Source: Gnetum montanum (Eukaryota > Streptophyta > Gnetopsida > Gnetales > Gnetaceae). From it: a stretch of DNA of 64,000 nt. Where the stretch lies: contig MNCI01006151.1 in the NCBI GenBank assembly GCA_015680685.1, forward strand, positions 1,243,566 through 1,307,565, in the 5' to 3' direction. Under the pieces are notes generated by a model. That model was not told where the DNA came from, searched no databases, and saw nothing but the letters and a program-made list of their open reading frames with translations. A program made the position numbers and the translations under genes. Numbering within the stretch: the first letter of the stretch is position 1; each line of letters opens with the position of its first letter. Positions 35,654 through 47,559 of this stretch are shown here, piece after piece.

Positions 35654-36832
35654 TTGACGTTTGGAGGACTTTCCTGAGAGATGTCGACAAAGAATATGAA
35701 ACACCACAGAGGTAAAGACGCCAACATCGTTCATCGGCTGCTGCTCGGATGTCACTCTATCAAACCTGGAAGTGCAAAGGTTGGAAGTGTAAGGAGCATA
35801 TGAGGGATTTTACAGTTGTGAGGGAGGGAGGTTTAGGGAAGACTCAAGCATGAGTAGAATACCTCACAAACATGTTATTAGGTAACTTCTCCCTAGTGTT
35901 TTCACAAGAGTTTATGCTACTGTATTGTACATGTGGGGCTTGCTTGGATGAGTTGTGTTACACCCGTATGGCCTGGATGAGTTGTGTTTCATTCATTTTG
36001 CTTAGCTTTGTCGTCCCCTTTTTTTTGAACTTGCATTCCATGAGGCGAGTTGCATTACGCTAGTTCATGAACTTGATGGTTATTCATGTGTGAAAGACCT
36101 TTTGTATGCTGACATTCTATACAAACAAGAGAAGAGGGTAAAGGTGGTTGTAAGGATAAGGGAAGGAGAAAGTGAAATAAGGTGTCTGATGGAGGGAAAG
36201 GTAGGGTTTGCACTCCCAAGTAATTAGGCTAGTCTGAGTAGCCACCTCAGAATGCTATGACGCCAAGCTCTCCTAGTGAATGCATTCTTGAACAACACTA
36301 TCGTAGCAAGTAACCTGTAAAATGTAACAACAAACAGAGAACAAAAGCAATCATCCTAATCACTAGGGAGGCTATTGAAACAAGTGCCACCCGAAGTGAA
36401 AAGGAGAGCATACACCATGGAGAAGGAATCGTAGCAAGAGGCAAGGATCCCTTTGTTGACACCACGGTTCAGGAATTCACCGTCGATAGCCAGATTCATC
36501 TTATCCAACTGACTAGGAAAAGAACCAGTTAGATGAATCTACTAAGATAAAGTTTGGTGGTGGTGATGGGTGGAGGCCACCAAGGCTATGGGTGAACATA
36601 GTTTCCTTGGGGCTCCGAATGTCAAAGCTGATTCCAAGAGTTGCAACTACAGAGTGGCCATGATAGTGGAATCTTTGAGGGATTAGTATTATGCCTTTCA
36701 GCATATTCGAGGAATCAGTAGGATGCCAGGAAGGTAGTGGCACTGCATCTATTCCAATGCCCTACTCGTTCCGTCTGGTAGGAATACCATGAAAGAATGA
36801 TTAGGATTGCTTGCTTCATGGGTAATCTATTA
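35654..36832 (-). other. 3' untranslated region of copy C
   Basis: About 1.2 kb between the motif array and the PPT. No coding region is supported. A second PPT-like GTCAACAAAGGGATCC lies on the minus strand at about 36445-36462, echoing GTCAACAAAGAGGGGCC at the true PPT. Confidence 0.45.
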
Positions 36833-37200
36833 GTAGCTTCTAGTTATAAGTCCTAGTAGACCGTTGTTGCTGGTTTTAAGTCCTAGCAGACCATGTTCTT
36901 GGTTTAAAGTTTAGGTAGATTGAAGCATGCTATTTTTACGTCGTAGTGGATGGTGGAGGAACTAGTTTATGGTCCTAGCAGACCATGTTATGGGTGTCAG
37001 TGTCGTGTCATGACCCAGGGACAAGTCTATCCTAGTTTAACATCCCAGCAGATGGATGCTTACCTTGCTAGTTTCACATCATGGCGGATGATCAAAAACT
37101 TTGCTAGGTTAGCATTGTAGCAGACACGTGCAAGAAATGCCAGTTTTACATCGTCGCAGACGTGTAAAAAATTGTCAATTTTACATCATAGCGGACATTT
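36833..37200. repeat. Degenerate 22-bp motif array after integrase, copy C
   Basis: About nine units in the form TTTTAAGTCCTAGCAGACC, drifting towards TTTTACATCGTCGCAGACG, with spacers of 8 to 40 nt. It starts directly beyond the integrase stop, so the array also marks the pol 3' boundary. Confidence 0.72.
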
Positions 37201-37229
37201 GTTACCTTGAGTTTGAGTGAAGCTAATGT

Positions 37230-38400
37230 CTAGATGTGGTACTACTTCAGGTACATATGATTCACTAGGTTTGGAAGTTCATTGCCAGTGATATCTGCTA
37301 GCCTGAATGCTCCATTGTCGTATGTGTTGATGACTAGGAAAGGGCCTTCCCAGCTTGTAGAGAATTTGCTCACTGGTTCAAGAATAGCCTTAAGAACTAA
37401 GTCTCCTTTCTTGATCAATCACTGATGTAGGTTGTGATGATGCTTCTATTTTTTCCTGTCATAAAATATTTTGATGCTATCGAGCATCTGGATGCATTTC
37501 TCCTCTTCTGAGTCTAAATCCATGATCTTGGACTCATTGTGTTGAGTCTCATTTATAACCTTGGAGAGGACCATCCATAGTAAGGAAACCTATAGTTCAA
37601 GAGGCAACACTGCTTTAGACCTATAGACTAGGCTGTAGGGTATCCTACTGGTAGCTGTTCTGCAGATCGTACGATAGGCCCATAGCACATAGAGGATTTT
37701 TTCATGCCATCATTTTTTGTTGCTGCTGAGCATCTTTTTCAATAAATTGATGATCACCTTGTTTGTTGCCTCTAGCTGACCATTTGCTTGTGGGTAATAA
37801 GGTGAGGAAAAAGATTATTTGATACCAAGGTTATTGCAAAAAGATTTAGTTTCGGTACTACTAAATTGTGGCCCATTGTTGGTCACAATAGTTATAGGAA
37901 GCCCAAATCTAGTTACTATGTTATCCAAGATAAAATGGAAAACCTATTGAGATGTAGTCTTTCATAGGGGAATATCCTTGACCCACTTCGTGAAGTACTC
38001 AGTGGTGATGATAATGAAGCTATGTCCTACAGAAGACTTAGGCGTGATGGGGCCTATGATATCTAGTTCCCATCGTTGGAATGGCTAAGTGATCTGTGTA
38101 GTATGCAACTTAGTTAGTGACACATGTATTAGATTTGCATAATGCTGACATGTGTCACATGTCTTAACCTTGGTAAGGTAATCTTGTTGCATGTATGGCT
38201 AGTAATACCCTAAGTGTTTGATTTTAGCGGCCATGGCTCACGGGGCTATGTGTCCTCCACATAGGCCCTCATGGACTTCACTAACTACCATTTGCACTTG
38301 GTCATTATTAACATAGGTTAGCAATACCCCATCAAAAGAGCATCTACATAGAGTATTGTCTCTGATGATGATGTATTACCTGGCATGCTTGCAGACTATA
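37230..38400 (-). pseudogene. Integrase of Tat/Ogre copy C
   Basis: HHCC region with HEGLCGGH...CDTCQHYA (about 38290-38150), then the core with RWELDIIGPITP. TNNGPQFSS follows, where the second catalytic Asp is Asn, and EATNKVI keeps the Glu. The C-terminal part has WEGPFLVI...GAFRLADITG...NHMYLK and ends at about 37230. It contains several TAG stops. Order and sequence match Tat-lineage integrase. Confidence 0.88.
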
Positions 38401-39400
38401 TTTTTTTGTGCAGGTGTTAACTTGTGTAGTGGTTCGCTATGCAAAAAGTAGGTTTTAATATTGTCATATGATTCTGGCATTCCTCCCATACTTAGAAAAG
38501 AGATTTTTACTACTTGAATGACAGGGTCTGTACATTCTATCATTAAAGTGAGCAAGGTGGCAAAAAAATTTGGTGGCACATTTAAAGCTAGCGTAGCTAG
38601 TGCATCAGCTATAGTGTTCTCACTACACGACATGTGCCAAACATCAGTCGTTGTGAATTATTTCAGAAGATCTTTAGCCATATCACAGTAGGGCTACAGG
38701 TGCATAACTTTGTAGGCATAGACTCCTATGATTTGATTGACAATTAGCATTAAATTACCTCAGATTACTACGTGTTGAACATTGAGTTCCCTGGCTATTA
38801 ACAGTCACCTAAGGAGCCCCTTGTACTCAGCCATATTTTTCGTACAAGGAAATGTCAAGCGGTAAGCCAATGGGAAAACATCCTCAGGGAAGAGCATAAT
38901 GACAATGGGAGCACTGCTACCTATAGTATTCAAAGCTCCATCGAAGTATAATTTCACTTCAAGGCCTATTGATATAGGGCTTAGACTATGTACATGTTCA
39001 TTAAGAAACTCAGTCTCTATCGCAACTTGATCGTTAATAGGTGATGTTACAAGTTGGTCGGCTATCGCCTGACCTTTTGTGGAAGATTGGCCAATGTAGT
39101 ACAAGTCAAATTTCACTGTCATGGCTTTCCAGTGGGCTATCCTACTACTCTCATATAAATTATTTGTAATAGATCGTAGAATGTTATCCTTGCAAATTAT
39201 GTTAACTTGGCTACGGAAAAGATAGTGTTTACATTTCTTAAGGGCAAAAACCAATGCCAAAAAGTTACGCTATACTTCATTGCACCTCGTTTCATATGCA
39301 AATAGAGCATGACTTAGATAATAGATAGGGATTTCTGACCCATCATCCCTTCTTTAACACAACAACATAGCTATGGACACATCTAAGCTTGCTAGGTAGA
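38376..39400 (-). pseudogene. RNase H pair of Tat/Ogre copy C
   Basis: The first RNase H follows RT (ASLDVSIAMLL, then YYLSHAL, LVFALKKCKHYLFRSQVNII). A second, archaeal-type RNase H follows, with VKLYFDGALNTIGSSAPIVI, PLAYRLTFPCTKNMAEYKGL and CSENTIADALATLAL. The dual RNase H is a hallmark of the Tat clade. The readable frames are 38805-39260 and 38376-38633; stops separate them. Confidence 0.88.
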
Positions 39401-40706
39401 TGTAGAAAGGCTGGTCCCTTTGTGGTGGGAAAACCGTTGGAAAATGTAACAACTCTTTCTGCAGGTCATCAAACGCACACTACCAGTCCTTGGTCCATTT
39501 GAAGTTAACTCCTTTCTTAAGAAAATGTTGCATAGGATGTAATTTATCCATTAAATTCGAGATGAACTGCTTGATAAACTGTAACCTACCCTACAACCCA
39601 CGTAGTTCTTTGAGGTTTGTAGGTGGTGCTAGGTTAACGATGGCTTTAACCTTGTCGAGGTCGACTCGTATGCTAGTCTCTGATACCACAAACCCCAACA
39701 TGCATCCGATTTTGACTCTGAATATGCATTTTCTTGGGTTAAGGCTTAGGTCATGCCTAAGAAATCATTTAAGGATTAACTCTAGGTCTTTAGGGTGATC
39801 TTCCGACTTCTTAGATTTGACAGCTATGTCATCTACATAGTCGTTCAATCTCTCTAAGAGGTAATCACTAAAGATATACGTCATGGCACGTTGATAAGTT
39901 GCTCTAGCATTTTTTAACCCGAAAGGCATCATGATGTAACAGAAAGTTCCCTAGGGGTTCATGAAAGTTGTAGTCAGTTGATTTTCTTGGTTGATATAGA
40001 GATTAAAGCCTAAAAACCCATCCATAAAGGATAATGATGTGTGTCCAGCTGTTATATCGATAAATAGGTCGATACTCGGTAATGGGAAGTTTTCTTTAAT
40101 CGTTGCCTTTTTTAGATCGTAGAAGTCTATACAAATGCGTATTCCTCCCATTTTCTTAGAGACAACTACGATGTTCGATATCCAGTTTGAATAATTGACC
40201 GCGCAGATAAAACTAGCATGATATAGCTTAGTGATTTCATCACGCACTGCCAGCGTGATTTTGGGCTTAATCTTTTATGCTTTCTATTTAACTACTTTGA
40301 TATGTGGGTCTAAAACTATGTTGTGTTGTATTAGTCTCAGGTCTAAACCTGGCATGTCTTCATATGATCATGTGAATACCGCAACGTTATTTTGGAGCAC
40401 TTGAAATATGTTGCTCTATAGCTATTGGTCAAGGAAAGAACTAACTTTCAGAGTTTTACTTTCTCCTTTGTACATAACCACAAGGATCTCAGTAAGGGGA
40501 TCCTCGATCACATCACTAGGCTCCAGGTCTAGGGTTTTGGCCAAAAGTTCTGGCTAGTTTCGGGATATTTTTGATGTTGCTATAGTTGTGTCACAAAGGG
40601 AAGCATTAGTTCCTATCAGTGCAAGATTGAGCTGTCTAATAGTTTCCCTGTATGGGCCTGTTAGGGCTAGGGATGTGAGTAAAGCTTCATCCATTTGCAA
40701 ATTGAC
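39400..40706 (-). pseudogene. Reverse transcriptase exon of Tat/Ogre copy C
   Basis: The frame opens at a 3' splice-site-like TTTTGTAG|GTC (boundary 40707/40706) and runs through PELLAKTLDLEP, SYEDMPGLDLRLIQHNI, SNWISNIVVVSKKMGG and IDLFIDITAGHTSLSFMDGF. It continues with MMPFGLKNARATYQRAM and the catalytic YVDDIAVKSK near 39840. These are diagnostic of Tat/Ogre RT. TAG stops interrupt it. No ATG is needed if the segment is joined to gag-pro by splicing. Confidence 0.88.
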
Positions 40707-40725
40707 CTACAAAACCACCAAGAAT
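40700..40725 (-). other. Putative sense-strand 3' splice site before RT
   Basis: On the minus strand CATTCTTGGTGGTTTTGTAG precedes GTCAATTTGC. From this point the RT frame runs for 50 codons before its first TAG. Ogre elements have an intron at this position. I could not fix the matching 5' splice site near the protease tail. Confidence 0.5.
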
Positions 40726-40799
40726 GAAAGTTGTTACATTATTTTTTGTCAATCTGGTGAAATGATAGAAGGTTTTATAGAGGTGCGTGTTAAAGAGGC

Positions 40800-41170
40800 T
40801 GCTAGTTTAAGGTCTTAGTAGACTATTACAAATATGCACAGTTTGTAAGAAAACAACAAGCCAGGTTTCCTAGACATTAGCGTAAGGTTTCTGTGAACTA
40901 TGATGAAAGGTATAACATGGCATGTCTAGCATGTCAAAATAGCTAATTTAGAATTTTTTGCAGACCTTAGTAATGTGACCAGATTACCAGATGATAAGCT
41001 ACATGTTAGTTTAGGGTCTTTTTGGACTGTAATCAATGCGATATCTACGAGATTAATGTTGTGATCTTTACACTTCATGTCACACTAACATACTTGTGTT
41101 TTGGGAAAGTTATACATTGATTGGACATGAAAACAGCTAGTTTTGACCCTCACGTTTACAAGTTGATGGT
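40800..41170. repeat. Degenerate 22-bp motif array between RT and antisense gene start, copy C
   Basis: Sparse units: AGTTTAAGGTCTTAGTAGAC, AATTTAGAATTTTTTGCAGACC, AGTTTAGGGTCTTTTTGGAC and a weaker one near 41150. It occupies the divergent interval between RT and the first ATG of the antisense gene. Confidence 0.55.
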
Positions 41171-41280
41171 TCATCCTCAAAGTAGACTATAAACATTGTG
41201 AATTTGAATTAGGCTAAAGAAAAAGGAAAGCAAAAGGAAGTTGTAGGTAGAAGATTTTGTAAAGGTTGTTTAGGCATAAC

Positions 41281-44200
41281 CATGGCACCGAAGACAAAAG
41301 GAAAACATGCAAAATTGGTAAAGATTGATGTAGTGCAGGAGAGTTTGGAGTAGATTTCAAAGGCCCAGGTCGAAACTTGGGAGGCTACTCCACTCGCCCA
41401 GTAGGTTGTTTTTTACCTTCCCTGCATGATCGTTATTTTCATTGTTATGGCATCATAATTGTATTTGTTTCGAATATGTGTATTATGTTGGGTGTTGATA
41501 CTTGCTTGTGTGGGCTAATCTATTATAGTTTGTAATATTACCCCTATCGCTATTGTCAAAGATAGACCTTGCACTGTCGTAAGGGTTTGGGTGATCTTGG
41601 GCAATACTGTGCAAACACAATTCATAACTGGAGGAGTCCAAGTATTATACCCTTGTGTAGTGTAAATAGGGTTCTATTGTCTCACCCATAATGGTTGCAT
41701 GTTACACTGGGATAATATAATGGTTGCATGTTACACTGGTATAATATGTGGTGTCACCTTTATCGCCATTGTTAGGGACAGACCTTGCACCGTCATAAGG
41801 GTTTGGGCGGTTTTGGTAATGCACCTCTAGCGTAACATGTAATTTTCTGGGAGTCAAGGCAATGAGAACCCTAGTGTTACGTAATGGATTTTTATGAAAC
41901 TTTTTTGATTTGTTTTGTTCTAATGTTGTTAGTATATCTAAGTTGATTTTCCTAATGGTAGTGTGCTTTATTGTAAAGGATTACACTAAAGCCCATCCTA
42001 ATCATCTTGGACATTGTGGGTGTTCTGTGCTATTTACATGTTCCCATGGCCAATGTTCCTCCTCCTCATGCTCGTGTAGGGGAGGAGGCAATTTTGTTCC
42101 AAAAAGGTGCATTGGAGTTTTTGTAGTTTTTGTTGTGTAATTTTAGCTTAATTATCTGGTAGCATCTACTAGCTAAGATAGTTGCCACGATTCTGGAGAT
42201 GCTAGTGGTTGGGTCAATGCAGATCATCTTAACATTTCTGGTGGATGGCTCAATTGAAACCATGAGTGAACAAGACCATGAACAGAGTGCCAGGGGTTTG
42301 AGGTGTTTATCTTGGATCTGGCAGATGCCCAAGTTTGATTGTTATCACACCTACAACACATTGTTCATGGCTCGTCATCTCATGACCTATTTCCAGAATC
42401 CACCTGGCATTGTGTATTATGCAGGTAGGTAAGTATTTTCATGGTGTTATAATGTGCTAACCATTTTTTGAATTTTTGTCAAGTATAAACAATTGTTTAC
42501 ATTCTATGGTGTAGGTTTTTTATTGATGCAAATATGGCCAAAATGGCCATAAAGAAATTTACTTCTATCAGTAATGTACGTGCTAGTATCTTAGGACAAC
42601 TAGGATTTGAAATCCCACACTACCCTGTTTGCTATGTCAGATTCTTTGCCAAGTGTAAAAACTCCGGATGGGTGGATAAGAAGTCTTCGTTGAATCATCT
42701 TATCAATGTTGAGGACGTGCAAGCGAAAATCCCACCACTTCCTTCACCCTTTGGACATGGTAAATTACACTATGGTGGTCCACTATATAATCTTACGGAA
42801 TGGGAACAATGTATGAAATTGTATTCTTTTTGTGTTGTCGAAACTGTTGTTTTATGTTCATAGTTAGGCAATCATGGGAGGTCACGATGATAGCTTCTGG
42901 GTGTGAGGCGAGTAGTCTCATCTTCTATTATGTTGACATAAAAGAAGTGCAATGTTGGCTCTGCTATGGAGTGGCCCCAACTGCCATAACCAATAACCTT
43001 TGGGAAGTTGGATTGATGGAGCTATTTTTGGCTGTGACCCCTGATGTCACTGTAGCTAAAATGTTAACCCTAGTTGACTCCTTTAGTGAAGAAGCTGAGC
43101 ATCTTCACATGCGCATGTGTAACATGCATGTGAGTTTTGATATTAATGCTCGAATGTTCATCGACTTTTTTTGCATTCCTTCTGATGGTCCTCTGGTAGA
43201 AGAAAGGTCAAAGAAGGATTCTAAGAATCAAAAGGACATAGAGGAGTGCCTAGGGGTTAAAAAGGAACCGAAATGCATCCTCACTAATAAAATCAAGCTA
43301 GAGGTGGATAATACCATTTATCCCCTCTTCTGAGCTCACGTCTTCCCCATGATACTCTCCCAAGGAAGAATCCTTACCATAGAGCAGGCTCGGATCATGC
43401 GGGAGGTTATGGAGGAGGGGACATGGTATAATTGGGTCAGTTACCTCACTGAAGGCCTGCAGGCTAAAATGATCAAGCTTCGCAAGAAGCTTGAGTCTCG
43501 TTTCAACGTGCATTTCACCTTTTTCATAGCTTGCTTTCAGTATTTTGCTAAATTCCTGGTGGTTCATAGAGATGGAGTCTGGGTGCAGCAAGATCGTAAC
43601 CAGATTTCCAAACCATGGATTTTCCAGGTTTTCTACACCATCCAGTACCAAGATTCCCCTGAAGGTATCGAGAAGTCACTTTCACTTATGACTAAGGATT
43701 TGGTAGCTCCTCCTGCATGGGGCCAAGACAGCATGGATGGGGCACTCCCTTCTTACACCAGAAGTGTGTCAAGGGGGAAGCACCTCACAGCAGAAATAGT
43801 GACTTCACCAGTTCAGCGAAAGAAGCATTATCTAGCTGTGGAGTCTCCCAGCCCAACTGGCATAGGGGAAAAGAGGCTATGAATTAAGTTTCACAGGAAC
43901 GATCCCTTGGCTGGTAAGTAGAGAAATTCATAATTAGCTTATATATGTATTACTCTACCTATAGACATCTTTGCGTCACATAGTGCTTGTAAAAAGTAAA
44001 TAAACCATTGTTTTTTCTAACTGTGTTGTTTGACAGACAAAGGGAAAGATGTAGAGGAGTTGACCCTTGAAATAGGGGCCATAGTTTTACGGCATGGAGA
44101 AGGGGCCCCAGTTTTGGAAAAGGAGGCCCTTGTTAGTAACGTAGGTGGCACACAAGTTCCTATGCCCAAAGGAGAGACGGGAGTAGAGGATGCCGAGGTC

Positions 44201-45760
44201 CTTTCGGATGAGTTAGGAAAAGAGAAGAAGTTTGTCACTAGTGAGTTTGACCTTTCCTCATAGGGTAAACCTCACACTACTACCCCTGAGGGTTTTGTTG
44301 AATTGATTTTTCCATTATCGTAACGTCTCAACCGCCGTTATGTCTACCATGCTATGTCTAACTCATTTCGTTCACGTAGTAGGCACTTTTGACAATAGAG
44401 GCATACCTTTGTCAATAATCCCAACTCAACATTAGGGTGAGACTCCTAATAATTTGCCTTTATGGAGGGCATCATGAATGATATGATCATTTTCCTAGAG
44501 TGAATCGATCCTGAGATTGGTACGTCACTATTATTAAACAAGGATTTTTGGCATTGCAAAATTGCATTATTTTTTTGTGTCTAACTATTAATTTTTATGT
44601 TCTAGGATCTCACCTCAGTTGGGATCCCAAAGAGGCCATTGACTTAGACACTACTCCTGAACCCTCACTGGAGGTGACCGAAGTGCCACGTAGCCTTTAC
44701 AATGAAATGTGTAAATGTGCATTACACTTGGCCTGCTCTTTATGGGAGTGTCAGAACATCAACAAAGATCTTTGGAAGAGGTTGCAGAAAGCAGAAAAGG
44801 AGAAGACAGCTGTAAATGATAGGGTTAAGGGCCTAGAGTCTCAAAATGAATTTCTGCAAGCTCGGGAGACCAATGCTAAGAATTGGTGAACACCTGTGAT
44901 TGACTACGCCCGTTATTGGACGGTCATCAGAAATAGTGTCAAAGCCAACTGTGAGCTCATTGAGCAACAGATGCAAATGGATCTCCTAGCCTAGAAGAAC
45001 CAAGATTGGAAGGATTTTAGCCTAAGGGTCCAAGCATGGAGTAGACACAAAAGGACCATAAGAACATGTGTAAGAGAGAAACTTCCACCTACAATCAACA
45101 TTAGAGGGATTCTACTGTTGAAGCACGGTCCCTCCGGCTATTCCCTGATGTCATTAATGCTTCTAGAGCGTATGAAAATTTTCAGGAGCAAGTGACACTA
45201 AGCACCTCCCCAGAGAGAGAAATAACCCTCCCTAGTGGGGAGACCTCTATCCCTTCCTTCTTTCCTGAACCACCCCAATGGACTCCTGTGGAAAAGGGGA
45301 AGGTTAAGGTTGGAACTAATCTAGGAGATGGCATTTGGTCTGAGCTCACCAAGGATGAGATCATGCAAATGCCTATGGATTGGCTTCAAACAAATTCCTT
45401 TCGCGACTGATGTAGGACCATCACAGGTAAGTTGTACGACTGTTGTACTCTTGTTATGCGTAGTTTCAATGGTGATGCTAACATGTGTTTCATGTCAAAT
45501 CGTAGGATCAACACAAAGAGGGTCCTCATGAGAAGGAGTGTAATGGAGATGATGGTCCTCACGAAGAGGGTCTCCATGAGGAGGAGCCCCACAAAGATGA
45601 TCAACCTTGTGGCAAGAGTCCCCATGAAGAAGAACCTTGTAGAGAGGATCACCCCCATGAAGAGACACCACTCAAAGAAGGTCCTTATGAGGATAATCTT
45701 CATGAGGTGGAGGTGGAGTTGAACAATGCAGGTGGAAGTGGTAACAAAATGAATGTGTAG
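41281..45760 (+). pseudogene. Antisense gene of Tat/Ogre-type element, copy 2 (complete span)
   Basis: Eight inferred exons: 41281 to about 41403 (MAPKTKGKH), 42141-42428, 42515-42759, 42864-43913, 44037 to about 44264, about 44436-44519, 44606-45426 and 45506-45760. Donors and acceptors are GT/AG, for example AG|GTAAGT at 42428 and CTG|GTAAGT at 43913. Exons 2-5 align with copy 1 with the same phases: YNTLFMARHLMTYFQNPPG with INNTLFLAGHAHTLFQNLPG, GLMELF with GLMALF, HFTFFIACFQYFAKFLVVH with HFTFAFFASYICRLVEFLVV. Exons 6-8 align with copy 3. The tail has repeated PHEE motifs. Stops at 43331, 43880 and 44887 fit CGA-to-TGA decay, and there are frameshifts near 45045 and 45395. Function unknown; mobile-domain-like fold possible. 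Confidence 0.75.
41545..41822. repeat. Duplications in intron 1 of antisense gene copy 2
   Basis: A segment of about 65 bp with GACCTTGCACTGTCGTAAGG and GGTTTGGGTG at about 41548-41612 recurs at 41757-41822. Between them a unit of about 27 bp (AATGGTTGCATGTTACACTG) is tandemly doubled at about 41690-41746. Confidence 0.7.
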
Positions 45761-45882
45761 TGGCTATATTGACTAGCATTTTTCTATAATGAAATAGAGT
45801 AAAGGATAATGTTCTTTGATCTATGTGATACAAAGATTTTAGTTTTTATGAAGTGAAACATATTGTTAGAAGGGTTACATAT

Positions 45883-46016
45883 TTTAGGCCACTACGGGCC
45901 ATTAATAGTTTAAGGCCATTTCATGCTAGACCATCATAATCATAAAGGAATAAAAAAAATTACCAGTTTTAGGCCGTAGCAGGTCGCAACTAGTTTAAGG
46001 CCATTTTGGACCATAG
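45883..46016. repeat. Degenerate 22-bp motif array between antisense gene and protease, copy C
   Basis: Four units, for example TTTTAGGCCACTACGGGCC, TTTAAGGCCATTTCATGC, TTTTAGGCCGTAGCAGGTC and TTTAAGGCCATTTTGGACC. Confidence 0.75.
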
Positions 46017-46149
46017 TGCATATGAAAAAGCGTAATAAGGACAATGAGAAAAGAGAGCATAAATTGTGTAATAGTAAACAATGTGGACTAATGTGACATG
46101 TCACTCCAACGTGTTTCTTTGCTAGCTCCATAGTTTCTTCTTGATTGTC

Positions 46150-46930
46150 TTTAGTTTTGGTGACGTGTATGAATGAGGAGGTTTATTACAGCATTCTTCT
46201 ATGCTACCATCTTCTCCTTGAAATGGTAGTTTAGCCCAAGACAAGCTTTCATTGGCCATTGCATCAGCTTGTTTAGCTGTTGGGGTAGGGGTTTGATCTT
46301 TGGCAATTTCAATCTATGAACCTTGTTCAATTTCCATGTTGTTAAGTACTTGGGGGTTCATCTTATCACCATGGATGATCACTTCTCCCCTCACATAGGG
46401 TAAGTGGATCTCTTGATGAATGGATGATGAGACTACCCTTAATTGAGCTAACCAAGACCTCCCTAATATTAGGTTGAAATCAGGCATCTCCTCAACAATG
46501 ATGAACACTGTGTCTATGGGGAATTGATCCCCTGCTATGAAGTTTATGTGTACCATTCCCTTGACTTGCACTCATGCCCCATTGAATGACTTCAAACATG
46601 ACGTTTTCATGGGATTGATCTGGTCGATCAAACCCAGTTTATCCACTATGGGGCATGGAATGCCATTGGCAGCTGCCCCGTCATCTATGTGTACTCTTCG
46701 GATTTTGTATTGGCCAACCCAGATAGTGATGAACATAGGCGATGTTGTCACTTGACTCTTCTCTGGGTCATCCTTAATGGATTTGTCATGAAAAGTCAGT
46801 AGGAAAGGTCAGGGTTCTTCAACGGTGAGGGAAAGCATGATAGAGTGGATTTCTTCTTCATCCGTTGGCAGGCTCTCGTTCATGGGTATGGACGTTAACA
46901 TGTGAACCATGGCCTCACAATGCTTTTTTT
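46150..46930 (-). pseudogene. Protease of Tat/Ogre copy C
   Basis: Contains MLTSIPMNESLPT, MFITIWVGQYKIRRVHIDDGAAANGIP, a TAG after LKSFNGA, then VKGMVHINFIAGDQFP and FNLILGRSWLAQLR...HQEIHLPY. A tail with SWAKLPF runs to about 46150 and corresponds to the WAELPF tail of copy A. It lies downstream of gag in the same orientation. Confidence 0.85.
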
Positions 46931-47559
46931 TATGTCATCAGCAAGTCATAAAGGCTTAGCATTGTATTTTTATGTTTAATAGCCTAGTTAACTTGCATAA
47001 AATCATCGAGATCACATTCACGATTTGGTTGTTTGTCACCCTTCTCTTCTTCCATTCATCGCAGGAGACGAATCTCTCAGGGAGGAATAGTTTCTAATTG
47101 AGGATTTTATTTTCTTGGGTTGGGAGAAGATGGTCGCATTTGCGTAGTGTTGTCATTTTTAGAGGGTGGGGCCAAGGGCACCGAGGTGAGGGGTGTAGGC
47201 TTAGGAAACCCCAGTGTAAGGCAATCCTTGGCTGTTTTACCTATCATACACCCTTCTCCTTTCCTGGTAGGTTGTGATTGGGGCATTGTCTTAGATATTT
47301 TCCCTTACGCAGTTGACGATTTTGGCACCCTGATGACAAAAGGTGCCCTAGGTGTGGGCGCGAGCTGGGCCATGGCTTTACCGATAGTGGGCTACGGAAA
47401 GAAGGTAGGAGATGAGACTTGAACGACAAAAGGTTGTCGTTGAGTCGCACTCGTTGATGTTGATGGGCTTGTCATCTAAGATGGGTGAGGAGATACACGT
47501 AGCACAAAGGGTTGCTTTGGTTGTGCCTGGCCATCGCCCTTCGTACCCACTATGTTGAT
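46931..47559 (-). pseudogene. gag-protease linker, copy C
   Basis: Low-complexity Pro/Ser/Arg-rich linker on the minus strand, for example SFRSPLSVKPWPSSRPH. It aligns with 4820-5399 in copy B. No domain is recognised. Confidence 0.5.

Noticed and set aside
41690-41746. Possible CRISPR-like or satellite array in intron 1 of the antisense gene
   Set aside because: Only two adjacent units and one larger direct duplication; simple local duplication in a plant intron.
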